Assembly: GCF_051622035.1 (NCBI RefSeq)
Contig: NC_135356.1
Span: 31,162,290 to 31,226,289, forward strand
Reading direction: 5' to 3'
Origin: Arctopsyche grandis
Lineage: Eukaryota > Arthropoda > Insecta > Trichoptera > Hydropsychidae
Length of the DNA: 64,000 nucleotides
Of the stretch, positions 19,328-30,545 are shown in pieces. Within the stretch, counting starts at the first letter, position 1. Each line of letters starts with the position of its first letter. The notes beneath the pieces were generated by a model, which was not told the DNA's origin, ran no database searches, and saw only the letters and a program-made list of their open reading frames with translations. The translations under genes were made by a program, and so were the position numbers.

Positions 19328-21437
19328 ATGGCTAACAGTGTTCAAGACATTTTAACTATTCCGTTTTCAAATAGAAGTTTTGAGATAAAATTAAAAATAA
19401 TTAAAGATGGGAAACCGTGTCCGTCTCTTCCAAATTTATCCAGTTTGCATAAAGAAAAAACAAAAGTTTACACTAGACATTTTTGCGTTTCAAATTATAA
19501 AAAATTCGAATGGATTACAGGCTGTGAAATTCGATCCAAACTTTTCTGCTGGCCATGTTTATTGTTCTCCAAAGATATTAATGTGTGGAACAAAGAAGGA
19601 TTTGCTGATCTCAACCATTTGACAGCAGCACTGAAGAAACACGAAGGATCGCAGGCACACGTTCAATCATTTCTTTCCATACAAATGTTTGGCAAACAAC
19701 GAATCGACGTATTAATTGACAGTCAACGTAAAGCCGAAATAAGTCGACATAATGAACAAGTAAATAAAAATAGAGATGTTTTAAAACGAATTATTAACGC
19801 AATAATCTATCTAGGAAAACAAGAACTGTCCCTGCGAGGTCACGACGAGTCATGTAATTCCGTAAACAAAGGCAATTACATTGAATATCTAAATGCTCTT
19901 CGAGAATATTATTCTGTTTTAGATACTCATTTAAATACTGCTACTACCTTTCGTGGTACTTCTCCAAGTATACAAAATGACATAATCGAAGCAATCGCTC
20001 ATGTTATTAAAGTTCATATAAAAAATGAAGTAGAGTCAGCAAGTTTTGTTGCTATTATTCTCGATGAAACTTCAGATATAATGACAAAATCACAGCTCTC
20101 AACAGTTTTACGTTTTGTATGTAAAGGCAATGTACATGAACGGTTTATTAGTTTTACAGACGTTAGTGCTGATAAAACATCTAATGGTCTATTCCGTCAC
20201 GTGGTGAACATAGTTGAAGAATTTAAAATTCAAGACAAATTGGTTGGACAGACTTATGATGGAGCAAGTGTAATGAGTGGACACGTAAATGGTTTGCAAT
20301 CCAAAGTCCTCAATGCTTATCCTTTTGCTCTTTTTACACACTGTTATGCTCATGTATTGAATTTAGTATTGCAGCAAGGTCTTTCTGATATTAAAGAAAG
20401 TAAATCATTTTTTCAAACTTTAAATGGATTGTCTACATACTTTTCAAAATCTTCCAAAAGAGTATTCACCCACAAGGTGGAATTTTACATCTCGTTTAAG
20501 TAGCACAGTACAACAATACAGAAGTCAATTTACAGATTTTTTTCGACATGTTATAGAAAATTGTGAATTATGGGACACAGATACTGTTATAAAAGCACGA
20601 GGGTTTTTAGGCTTTTTAGAGGATTTTCAAACAATTAAACTTCTTCAATTTTTTTCAAAACTGTTTGGAATAACTGATGTTTTGTATAACATTCTTCAAT
20701 CTAAATCTTCGGACGTTTTATATTGTTGTAAAAAAATTAATGATGTTTTGCAGCAACTGAAATACGAAAGGGATAATAATTTTGAAATGTTATGGAATAA
20801 TTATTTAAATGAAAAAAATGATGATCATGATCGTAGGCCACAAAGATTAAAAAATTATTCAGAAGTAGAAGATAAAACTTCATTTCGTCAATTATATTTC
20901 AAAATAGTTGATAGCATAATCGCACAAGTCGAATGTAGATATTCTTCACTTTCCAAATTAGAATATTTTCACCTTCTTTGTAATGATAAATATGACGAAT
21001 ATAAAGAAAATTTTCCAAATGTTTTAATTAATAAATTAAAAGATTTTTATGGATCACTGTTTGATTATATTCGATTGAAAAACGAACTCATTGTGCTATA
21101 TTCCAGCTCTGAATTTTCAGAGAAACCTGTTCATGAATTAATACAATTCATGACAAAAAATAACCTCGAATCTGGTTTTAAAGAGGTGTTTAAGCTGGGA
21201 GAATTAATATTAACGATACCAAGCAGTACAGCTTCAGCAGAACGTTCTTTTTCGGCGCTGAAAAGAATAAAAACTTGCTATAGAGGTACGCAAGGTCAAG
21301 ATAGATTATGTGGCCTTAGCTTAATTTCAATAGAAAAAAAGTTATTGGTGGAATTAAAACAGAAAGACACATTCTATGCAGACGTGATTGAAAAGTTTAT
21401 GTCTCAGAAACGTCGCATTGAACTTATGTATAAATAA
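19328..21437 (+). pseudogene. hAT transposase (ZMYM/TTF zinc-finger type), one frameshift
   Basis: DDE transposase of the hAT superfamily. The first frame (19,328-20,503) starts at MANSVQDILT. It has a TTF-type zinc-finger region (RSKLFCWPCLLFS, then HLTAALKKHEGSQAH). It continues with a catalytic-core block (FVAIILDETSDIMTKSQ and GQTYDGASVMSG). The second frame (20,424-21,437) continues with RWNFTSRLSSTV and ends with the hAT dimerisation block (PSSTASAERSFSALKRIKT, then LCGLSLISIEKKLL). The switch lies near 20,460-20,480 and is consistent with a one-base indel. Otherwise the roughly 700-residue protein looks complete. A sequencing error could also explain the shift. Confidence 0.9.
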
Positions 21438-21557
21438 CTAATAAATTAAACATTTTTGTAATGCAAAACGAGTATTTTTTTTTAATTGCTAATTTTATAC
21501 CCTATGCCCTACGGCATACACAGCACACCCGGTATTAACACCCACCGTCCGCCACTG

Positions 21558-21955
21558 ATGGACCCGCCATCGTCCCCTTTTTCACACTCCTTTGGCTAGA
21601 ACTGTGGCATTTAGTTATTCTCCCATTCCTCGCGGCCTCCGTTTCTTAAATTCTCTGGATGGTGCCATTGACATTTGTCATGTCTCTCTTCGTTCTCTGC
21701 ACCAATTCCTAAGTTATGGAGGTCGCGACCATTTAGAAAGGTTGAGTTAGTGTTTTTAATTATGATTTTATTATGATTTCATGTTTTATTTAGTTATCCT
21801 TTCCTTATTTGATTTGTATATGAAATTTGTTTATTTTACTTGTATTTTTTACTATTGTACTTCTTAATATTTTTAGCACACTCGTCGCTTTGGAGCAATC
21901 TGTTAGACGAGTGTGCTTGATTAATTGATTTTGTAAAATAAATAAATAAATAAAC
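21558..21955 (+). mobile_element. LINE B, 3' end with stem-loop and (AAAT)n tail
   Basis: Continuation of LINE B after the hAT insertion. It begins with the duplicated ATGGACCC and ends with a 12-bp stem (AGCACACTCGTC at 21,875-21,886 and its complement at 21,906-21,917) and an AAATAAATAAATAAA tail. The tail abuts LINE A sequence at about 21,956. A terminal hairpin plus simple tail is the kind of 3' end recognised by LINE reverse transcriptases. Confidence 0.85.
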
Positions 21956-24300
21956 ATAGTCTGCAAACAAGAGACATGAAGCATTGCGTAATACTTTAGG
22001 GAGGTTATTAATAACTATAGTAAAAAGTAAAGGGCCTAAGGTGGACCCCTGAGTTACACCAGATCGCGTAAAATATGAAGGAGATTCATAAATAACATAT
22101 CTAACAAATTGCTTCCTATCACTAAGATAAGAAGCAAAGAGTTTAAGAAGACGTGGAGAAAAGCCCACGTCAGCTAATCTGATCATAAGAACGTCACTAT
22201 TGACAAGATCAAAGGCTTTACGAAAGTCAAAGTAGGCTACATCAACTTGTTGACCACCGTCAACTTTAGACATGGTATAATAAGAAAAGCAGGCAATATT
22301 AGTGGTAGTGGAACGACATGGTGAAAAACCATGCTGCTCATCACACAACAATCTTTTGAATCAAACGGTGAAGAATATTATCAAAAATTTTGGGAATAGC
22401 CGAGATGATAGCAAGAGGTCTGTAATTTTCAACCTCATTTTTAGAGCCACTTTTATGAATAGGAATGACTCTAAATAATTTCCATTTTTCAGGATAATTA
22501 TCAGAATTAAGAATATGGTTAAAAATAAACTGAAGAGGCTCTAAGAGCGAATTACAGCATGCCTTTAATACGTCAGGGGGCACACCGTCAGGCCCAACAG
22601 ACCCCTTCAGCTTCAAAATTGCCATCCTAACATCTCCAAGCGAGACCCTTGGAATGCCAATTTGGGATGCCAAATTAGCATCAAGGGATGGTGATCTCTG
22701 ATCAAAAACAGAGCTAAATAATTTAGCTAAAGCGTTTGCGATCTCAGGACCGACACAACTTTTTTTATTATATGAGAATGAATGCTCATGGCCATGTGAA
22801 ATATGCTTACTCTTAATAAATCTGAAAAAGTGGTGAGGATTACTTACGATAGCACTCTCTATCTCTTTGTGATAGAGAGAATAACTCAAAACGTGGTGCT
22901 CACTCGCACCACGTTTCGCGATCTTCCTAAGAATCCGCAATTTCTCATAGTCACGAAATGATTGGCTACGTTTCCATCTTCTATGAGACAACCATTTTGC
23001 ACGAACATCAGCAATAAGCTTGGATCCAAACCACGGTGGAAATACCCGACGATGTTGTTCCGAATTAGGATAACTGACGAACCGAGGAACATAACTGTCA
23101 AAAATATTATAAATTGTGTTATACAAAAATTCAACAGCATCACCAGTATTCATGAGGTACATTTGGCGCTAGTCAATTGAACGAACCTCATTATAAACTA
23201 ATTCAGAATCAACACGAGCAAAATTCCACCGTGATGAAGAAACCCCAGCAGATGAACAAGCTGAAACAGCTCTCACAGAAAATAGAAACAGAAGCTCAAT
23301 TTGTAATGCATCATGATATATGTAGGTCCTCAGGGATGATCGCAGTTCCTTTTGGGCATTGGATCATCGTTGCTGAGACATTGGATTCATTACTTACTTG
23401 GACTAATGGGTGAACCAACCTGTACTAGGTCGCAATAGGAAATCACAAAATTAAATTTATTGCGGACATGAAAATTAGCACTAGGCAAATTGAAATCACC
23501 CATTATTAACAATATGTCACGTTCAATTATGAAATCACGTACCATCATCATATTCGCAAACAATAACTTATATACATACATCGTCTTTCGCAGCGGGCGG
23601 AATGTAAACAACACAGATAAAAATTCTCGCAAATACAAAATCAACTCTCACCCATAAGTCCTCGCCAGAAGGAGTTTCGAAGTTCTTCAATCTGACAGAC
23701 CGCAACAAGACACGAGAAGCAAATAAAACTCCCCGACCACGTCGTTGCTCTTTGTCTCGACGATGCACTGTCCACGAAGAATCAAAGAACTCCGAATCAA
23801 AAAATGATGGCGTTAACCATGTTTCAGTTAACGCCACCATATCATCAACAATAGAATAAATGGCTGTATTAAACGCGGCCACCTTGGTCCTGAGACCGCG
23901 TACGTTTTGGTAATACACTAGAAGTTTTCTATCTCTCAGTCTGGCGCGTGAGTCTTTTTGGTACAAGAAATGACTGATTTGAAGTCGTAAGACTTGCCAG
24001 CGGAGATAAAGCAGAAAGGGAAGAAGAAGGCAATACGGTCACTGTAGAATCACGACACTGAGGACTACTCATAGCATTCGTGGTAGAAAGAGTAGTATGT
24101 AGAAGTAGGTGTCATGCTCCCAGCAGCTCCGGAACACACATCAGCAAACGTAACGTCAGGAGATACTGCAACCGATGGATTAGGTTGAGTAGCAGACGGA
24201 GAGGAGGTAGTGGTAGTAGAATTAATTTCTAAGCCCGCTTTAAAGGTCACGGAATTTGACCCTTAAAGCCCTCAACATGAGGCCACCACCCCCCCGACGA
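21956..24300 (-). mobile_element. Jockey-like LINE A, 5' part (endonuclease and RT), defective
   Basis: The minus strand carries, in several frames, an APE-type endonuclease and most of an RT. The endonuclease shows YYQNVRGLRTK, VALTETWL, RGRGVLFA, VVYIPP and LIMGDFNLP (about 23,950-23,490). The RT shows IPIHKSGSKNEVENYRPLAI near 22,420, QHGFSPCRSTTTN near 22,340, VDVAYFDFRKAFD near 22,240, GVTQGSTLGPLLF near 22,050 and then FAD at the LINE B junction. At the catalytic block the expected FADD reads FADY, so the second Asp is lost as well. Frameshifts separate the parts. The (CA)n tract lies just upstream. Confidence 0.85.
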
Positions 24301-24548
24301 ATACAGTCCAAGAGACCCTTTCGTCGGAGAACGAGACGGTTGTTCATGAATATCGCACAAGAACAACCGCACATCACTGTTCTAATAAAATAACCACACT
24401 GTACATAACCAAGTACAAAATTAACAACAACGCATGAACACATAAAGCGCGCATGCGGTAGGAAACAAAACCTGAGATGTGCCGTGCGAATGCACGCACA
24501 CCTCAAGTAAACATACATGTACGCATGATTATGCGTGCATAAGCACGC

Positions 24549-24550
24549 AA

Positions 24551-24584
<34 letters not shown>

Positions 24585-24695
24585 ACACACATATATATAC
24601 ACACACACAAACACACACACACACATACACACACACACATAAACCACAAATGCATACACTCACCTAAAAAGCAAACGCACACTCACACACACACA
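24549..24695 (+). repeat. (CA)n-rich microsatellite
   Basis: Interrupted CACACA runs with ATATAT and CATACA variants. The open frames here are low-complexity artefacts. Confidence 0.9.
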
Positions 24696-24759
24696 CATTC
24701 ACAGAATATAATATAAAAAAAAATAATAATAATAAATCAACACATAAATGCTTTTGCAA

Positions 24760-27080
24760 TTAAGTGGAGTAGTAGCATTCAGGGGAACACAGCTTCCCAA
24801 AGCATTCCGCGAACTTTTCGAAAGCTCTAAACGATGCTTTACTCATTATTAGATCCCCATGATGTAGGGGGCCAATGAGAGAACCCCTGACGCTGTCCAG
24901 CAGAACCCTCCTCTCAGCCTCCATTCCAGGACAGGACCACAGAATATTATCGGCATCCTGCTCCGGAAAAGAACACGGACAAAAGGATTCAGATACCAAG
25001 CCCATTGATGCGAGCTTGCCGTTAAAGTGGCCATGACCAGTTAAAAATTGACTGGTCCAAAAACTAGGCGACAGCCAACCACGCTCAAGGCGCGAAGTGA
25101 CCCTCGGAAAAAACAAATAGGTTTGTCTACCTTTAGAGGAACAATCCCATCTAAGTTGCCAAGCCGAAATAGCACAATTCAAAATAACAGACTTCAAACT
25201 TTGCCAGAATCGAGGATCATCGCACTGTGACTGATTAGGAGCACGGAAAAGGACGCCTGAGACGGAAGCATCTAACCCACCACGAAGTTTTTCTCGAGCA
25301 GCTCTTATTTGGACGACCAAGTCAAGTGGCAATGTACCCGCAAGAATCTATAGTGAGTCAGTAGACACAGTGCGATAAGCCTGGGTAAGAGCGATCAGAG
25401 GAAAACGCAGACCACTATTTAATGTACGACGGACCGTCTTTAATTCGACACGATGACCCCAAATGCTATATGCATACGTCAAAGAGTTCACAAACACAGC
25501 ATCGTATACCAAGCGTTTTTCATGGAAACCCAAACCCCATGAGCGACCACAAAGGCGACCAATACGACCAAAGGAAACCTTAGCTTTATCTAACGCTTTC
25601 CCAATATGACCATTGAATGTAAGCCCGACATCGAGAACAACACCTAAATACGTGTACTCGTTGACAAATTTGATCTTACAGTCTCCGAGTTTGATATTAG
25701 GGGCTCTAACAAGAGAACCCTTTAATAGTAAGCACTTGGACTTAGAGGGCGAGAAAGAAAGTTTGTTAATTATGGCCCAATCGTCTAGAAGGTGAAGTGC
25801 CGCAGTAGCTCTACATTCCATCTCAACACGGGACTTTGCGTGCGTTAACAACACGATGTCATCAGCATACGCAACCAACCTGCAACCCTCCGGCAAATTG
25901 ATTGTAAAGAGGTCATTGACGAGAATGTTCCAAAGGATAGGTCCCAAAACGGAGCCCTGTGGACATCCAATAGAGAGATCCCTGAAACCAACCTGTCCTC
26001 CGAGTTCGAAAACCAATTTCCTATCCGACAAGTAACTCTGCACTAAGCATAGTAAATTCGGATGCAGTCCCAGCAGACGCAACTTGATCAATAGCATGGG
26101 CCACCAGGCATTATCAAACGCTCCAGCAACGTCCAACAAAACAGCAACTACATACTTGGATGGAGAGTCCGAAGACTCCCTCAAGACACAGCGAATTGCA
26201 TCAACAGTAGACTTTCCCGATCTAAATCCAAATTGACCACCGGATAAAACAGAGTTATCGTCAAGGAAACTATTGAGCCGACTCGAAATTAACTTCTCTA
26301 GAACCTTCCCAAGAATAGGCAACAAACTGATTGGGCGATAAGCCTTAGGGTCACTAGCCAGTCTATCAGTATTATGCTTTTTAATGACAAATAATTTTCC
26401 AACCTTCCAGCAACTAGGGAAGGTTCCAAATTTAAAACAATTCCTATAAACATTGAGAAGTTCAAAATTACCCACCGACCAAACAACTCTGGCAATATCT
26501 CCGCCTATCATATCAACTCCAGGAGCCTTACCCCTAGCCAGGTTATTAAAAATCGCACTAACTTCCTCCGAAGTCGGAAGGTCTTCATAGCAACTAAGTT
26601 CAGTAACATAAGAAGCAATATTACGGATAAGAACGTGAGCAGGTAGATCATTGTCAAAGCGATCAACAGGGATAAGTGCATTCACAAGATTATTAACCGC
26701 TTCACTACTAGATAAAGCAAGGTGACCATCAAGAGGACTACGAACTCCACACATAATAAAAGCGGGGTCCCTAGTGATGGCCTTATACGCTGGTCCCCAA
26801 GGTCCCGACCCTGCTTGCGAGCTAACAAAATTCTCCCAAGACTTTTTTTTGGACACCAAAATTTGACGCTTAAAAAGTGCAGAAGCTCTTCTAACCTCAA
26901 TACCAAGGGGCATTAACAAAACCAACACCACGACGCTTAGCCGAGCGTAATTTACGTATAGCCCTTTTGACTAAGGATTTAAGGGATGCCAGGTAGTCAT
27001 TCCATCAAGGAGTAGAGCGCCTACCTACAGCACCAACTCTACCAAAGACATCTTGTGCTATATTAAAAGTGGCAAGGTTA
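24760..27080 (-). mobile_element. R1-clade LINE ORF2, one in-frame stop, 5'-truncated
   Basis: One frame from 26,931 to 24,760 is broken only by a TAG near 25,350, between STDSL and ILAGTLPLDLV. The RT covers residues from about 26,930. Motifs include KHNTDRLASDPKAYRPISLL near 26,350, FGFRSGKSTVDAIR near 26,230, GCPQGSVLGPILWNILVNDL near 25,950 and the catalytic YADD near 25,870. After the RT come an RNase H-like region and the terminal zinc knuckle CPCSFPEQDADNILWSC near 24,950. The C-terminal TGHGHFNGKL block is typical of R1/TRAS/Waldo elements. No endonuclease domain remains. An isolated stop suggests relatively recent death. Confidence 0.85.
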
Positions 27081-27084
27081 ATTG

Positions 27085-27295
27085 CAGAAGTACACAAATC
27101 GGGACCGCAAGACGCACAAACATTTCCATCCTCAAAGAGCTGGCAGTATTAGAGAGACTCTCCACAACATGTAGGAACAACATATTTCCTGCTTTGGCCA
27201 TATGGCGAGGAAGAATGTGGAGAGTCTGGAGAGGAACGCTGGAAGGAAGGCGAGCGAGAGGATGCTCTCCCAAGAGATGGAACTTCTTCTTCTTC
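27085..27295 (+). mobile_element. LINE 3' fragment (RTNISILKEL type)
   Basis: The plus strand reads ARRTNISILKEL, then RLSTTCRNNI and EGRRARGCSPKRW. These are familiar from the C-terminal part of insect endonuclease-RT LINEs. It ends in a (TTC)n run. It is short and broken. Confidence 0.55.
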
Positions 27296-27470
27296 TTCTA
27301 ATGCCTTGTCCGCATCCGGACATTGGCGACCATCTCGTCGACTATTTGTAGAAATCAGCATCGGTCTTCAGCGGCTTGGATCAGATCTTTGGTGCTCATA
27401 TCCGTCCACATGTGCATGTTTCGAAGCCAAGACAACTTCTTCCTGCTAATTTATTTCCTACCGTCTATTT
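27285..27470 (-). mobile_element. LINE C-terminal fragment, opposite orientation, sharing the (GAA)n tract
   Basis: The minus strand reads KLSWLRNMHMWTDMSTKDLI, then DEMVANVRMRTRH and a (GAA)n run. This resembles the extreme C-terminus and simple tail of the same LINE type. The (TTC/GAA)n tract at 27,284-27,299 is common to both fragments, so they meet tail to tail. Confidence 0.5.
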
Positions 27471-28620
27471 TCCCCCATGGTTATCAAACAGAGAAATTCG
27501 TATCAACAAAACAATAAATTATATATTTTGTTCGAAACGTTTTAATGCTGTATTAAAAGATTGTCGTATGTAATCTGTTAGCGAGTTGTCCCCGCGATGA
27601 AATTGTGGAACGGTGAAATTTTCAAGAATCAGGTCCCTGGGAAAAGATTAATTCCGGGCTCTATGACAAACTAAAAAAAAGATCTTATAGATATATTTTT
27701 AATATGCAAAAAATCTATCAGAACTATTAGGGAAATACCCACTATTATTTACTTTATTTAAAATAATTGAATAAGAAAGTATGATATAACAGGTATGATT
27801 TAACAACGTGATAAGTGATTCTAAGTTCGAATCAGTCAAAATCTCGAGGTTGAATTTTCGCATGATCACAAAACTTCATCTATTGCTACTACGTATGTAC
27901 ATCAGTGTTCGCCACGCGAGCTATATTTGGGCGTGGTTCATTTTTATAGTCTTATCCTATTGGTCCCTTTTTTCTATAGATGCAGTTGACAACGGGTTTT
28001 CAATGTAAAATATAATATTTATTTTAATAAAATAAATAAACAAGTGCATGATATATTGTAATAAAATAAATCAACAACAATGAAAATGTTTTTGATAAGA
28101 TCTGTCTTTTTCTTGTTCTCTTTGCCGGGGAAGGTTAATACTTACTGTTGTATTTAGGCTTGCACTTATGTACACATATAACGACATCTGTCGTTATATG
28201 TATACATTACTATTTTTAAATTAAATGAGCATCCCCTCTGGCAGCTAAATAATGTCTTGCTTAGAGAAAAAAGTAATCCATAAAAAATAGTCTTAATGAA
28301 TGGGTATTAAATTCCTAAATAAAGGTACTAAAATTCCAGGAAAAAAATGTATTTTTTGCAGTTATTTTTTTTAAAAGCATCAGTTTCTTGACTGGCATTC
28401 GTCCTTTTTAGTCGAAAAAAAATAAGTCAAACATACCCGAAAACACCTACTTGGTGTTTGAAAACACCACTTAATCCGAGCACTGACGTGCATGGATTAA
28501 GTAAAAATTTGCAGCTCAGTGACGGATCACCTGCACCCGAATAATCAAGAGCACTCTTGTATAGGTCTGTTACCGAGAGTTGGCGCGAACAAATGCGCTT
28601 GTGTTGTGTCGGTGAATAGG
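27471..28620. other. AT-rich intergenic with one palindrome
   Basis: No coding evidence. A 40-bp imperfect palindrome at 28,168-28,207 is the only structure noted. Confidence 0.45.
28168..28207. repeat. Inverted repeat, about 18-bp arms
   Basis: ATGTACACATATAACGACA and its near-exact reverse complement lie almost head to head around a TC centre at about 28,187. Confidence 0.75.
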
Positions 28621-28761
28621 TGTATAGCAGGGGTGGCCAAACTTTTGATCACTGCGGGCGATCTGTTTTTAAATTATTGGCGGCGGTCAACTAATATTGT
28701 GTGTTAAGTCAGCGGTTACGAAACTTTTTCGGTTCAAGTTAAATTACCTCTTTTTTGCCTT

Positions 28762-29395
28762 CTAGGGCTTCGCCCTCGGTGCCCCCCTGAGCCTTTGCCT
28801 TCTAGGTCTTCGCCCCTCTGCACCCCCCTTAGCTATTGCCGTTTAGGGCTTCGCCCCTCTGCGCCCCCCCTTAGCTAATGCCTTTTAGGGCTGCGGCTAC
28901 GCCCCCTTCGGGGCACCATGGGGCTGCACCCCATAAGGCTGCGCCCCCTTTGGGGCCCCATGCGGCTGAGCTCCATAAGACTGCGCCCCATGAGGCCGCG
29001 CCCCCCTGCGACCCTTCGGGGCCCCATGCGGCTGAGCTCCATAAGGCTGCGCCCCATAAGGCTGCGCCCCATAAGGCTGCGCCCCATAAGGCTACGCCCC
29101 CTTCGGGGCCCCATGGGACTGCGCCCCCTATGGCTGCGCCCCTCTGCGCCCCCTTCGGGGCCCCATGTAGCTGAGCCCCATAAAACTGCGCCCCCGTGGG
29201 GGTGAATCCATTGAATCGAAAAAAGTCTAATCGGCGCCTATGAATCGAAAAAATAATAAATCGAATCATTTGTTCGATGACGGCTGCGCCCCATGTGGCT
29301 GCGCCCCCCTGGGCCCCCTTCGGGGCCCCATGGGGCTGTGCCCCCTGTGGCGCCCCTGGCGGGGCTCCATGAGACTACACCCCTTGCGCCTGTTA
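28762..29395 (-). repeat. GC-rich island, locus 2
   Basis: In minus orientation the order is a short type A block (29,395-29,280), the T-rich TCGATT leader (29,280-29,200) with GGCGCCGATTAGAC, a type A array of GGGGCGCAGCCTTAT-like units (29,195-28,890) and type B units GGGGCGAAGCCCTAAACGGCA (28,890-28,762). This leader-A-B order is the same as at 56,320-57,902. Long frames through it encode only repeats such as LMGRS or PHKAA and are not genes. Confidence 0.85.
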
Positions 29396-30360
29396 AACGG
29401 GAGCGATGTTTGGTTTTGATTGCATTCATGGTAGAAAATGTTGCTTCGCAGAGGTAAGTAGATCCGAAAAAAGTTATTAACTTGCCGCACATCTCCAAAA
29501 ACATAGATATTTTTTTTCACAAATTTAATTCCAATAACTATTTTGAGAAGAAGTTCTTGATTTCAAAAATATATCACATTTTAATTTAAGTACTTCATCC
29601 TCAACTAGTTTTTTGTCCACATCCAAAAAATCTTTTAATTTTATTCATACTTTTATTTGTATTTCATCATTGAACGGGAATGATACGAATAATGTTAAAC
29701 TCATTTCGTAACAGATATCTTGTTTGCATATTGATCATATTCGTGCGAGTTTCTGTCTATAGATATGGCAGCCATATTTTGGAATTGTTTTAAATCCTCT
29801 CTCCTCAATTGTGCTTCTAGGAGGGAAAATCTCCCCTTGAATGCATGTACATACGTCGCCAACGTTTTTTTCTTTCCCTGAAGTTGCACATTTAATTCAT
29901 TTAGCTTTCCTGTCATGTCAGATAGAAAAGCAAAACCACGCACCCACTTATCATCTTTCAATTGGGGATATGATTTACTAACACTTGCCATAAACTTTTT
30001 TATTTAAGGCAAAAGATTCAAGAATATTTTTAAAAACTTGGCACGGCTTAGCCACCTTACGTCAGTGTGTACTAGTAATTCCCCGAGATCAGATTCACAT
30101 TCCTTTAGTAATGTTCTGATTCTGCGTCTTTGCGAACTTATTCCACGAATAGAATAAATTATTTTGAATGCGACATTCATCACATCGTCTGGATTTAATT
30201 ATCCATCCAAATATCCATTTACCATTACACTATCCATCTTTGTGCTCAAATGTAATGGTAGTTGGTAAAACTTGGAATATCATCATAATTTTTACAAATA
30301 GTTATAAATAAACCCATTATGATTCTCAACCATCGCAGGAGCTCCATCAGTCACCAGTAA
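29396..30360 (-). pseudogene. Degraded hAT transposase
   Basis: The minus strand reads VTDGAPAMVENHNGF near 30,340, WVRGFAFLSDMTGKLNELNV near 29,930, HAFKGRFSLLEAQL near 29,840 and the dimerisation piece TYLCEATFSTMNAIKTKHRS near 29,440. All are typical of GTF2I-repeat/ZBED-like hAT transposases. Frames are broken repeatedly. The dimerisation domain is cut right after KHRSRLTG, exactly where the GC island begins. Confidence 0.75.
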
Positions 30361-30545
30361 TTGACACCAGTTTATGTATTTGAAATTCTGTTTTATTAAT
30401 AAAATACTTAAACGAAGTATATAAGTATGTATGTATATCTTGACCTCTCGTTTGTTATCTTCATCGGTAAAATTGTTTACAGTTCTTCTCTAACAGACCA
30501 GTCGACCGCGATCGAAGCTTTAGCCACCCCTGGTGGCCAAATACA

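Larger units (their letters stand above)
18831..21557 (+). mobile_element. hAT transposon with TIRs and 8-bp TSD
   Basis: Starts CAGTGGCG and ends CGCCACTG, with imperfect inverted termini extending about 20 bp. It is flanked by a perfect 8-bp duplication ATGGACCC (18,823-18,830 and 21,558-21,565), the length typical of hAT. The 2,727-bp element carries one transposase gene with a single frameshift and a (CACCG)n microsatellite in its 5' part. It interrupts LINE B, which makes it the youngest layer of the nest. Confidence 0.95.
28628..30532 (-). mobile_element. hAT transposon (GTF2IRD2/ZBED-like) carrying a GC-rich island
   Basis: Inverted termini CAGGGGTGGCCAAACTTTTGATC (28,628) and, at the other end, the complement of CAGGGGTGGCTAAAGCTTCGATC (ending 30,532). 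The 8-bp flanks (GTGTATAG and GTGGCCAA) do not match, so a target duplication is not confirmed. The interior has a degraded transposase on the - strand (29,390-30,360). The downstream third of the element is replaced by the GC-rich island. Confidence 0.75.

Noticed and set aside
24240..24667. Cys/Val-rich and His/Thr-rich frames
   Set aside because: Translation of the (CA)n microsatellite.
28628..30532. 8-bp target duplication for the hAT at 28.6-30.5 kb
   Set aside because: The flanks GTGTATAG and GTGGCCAA do not match, so I give only the inverted termini as evidence.
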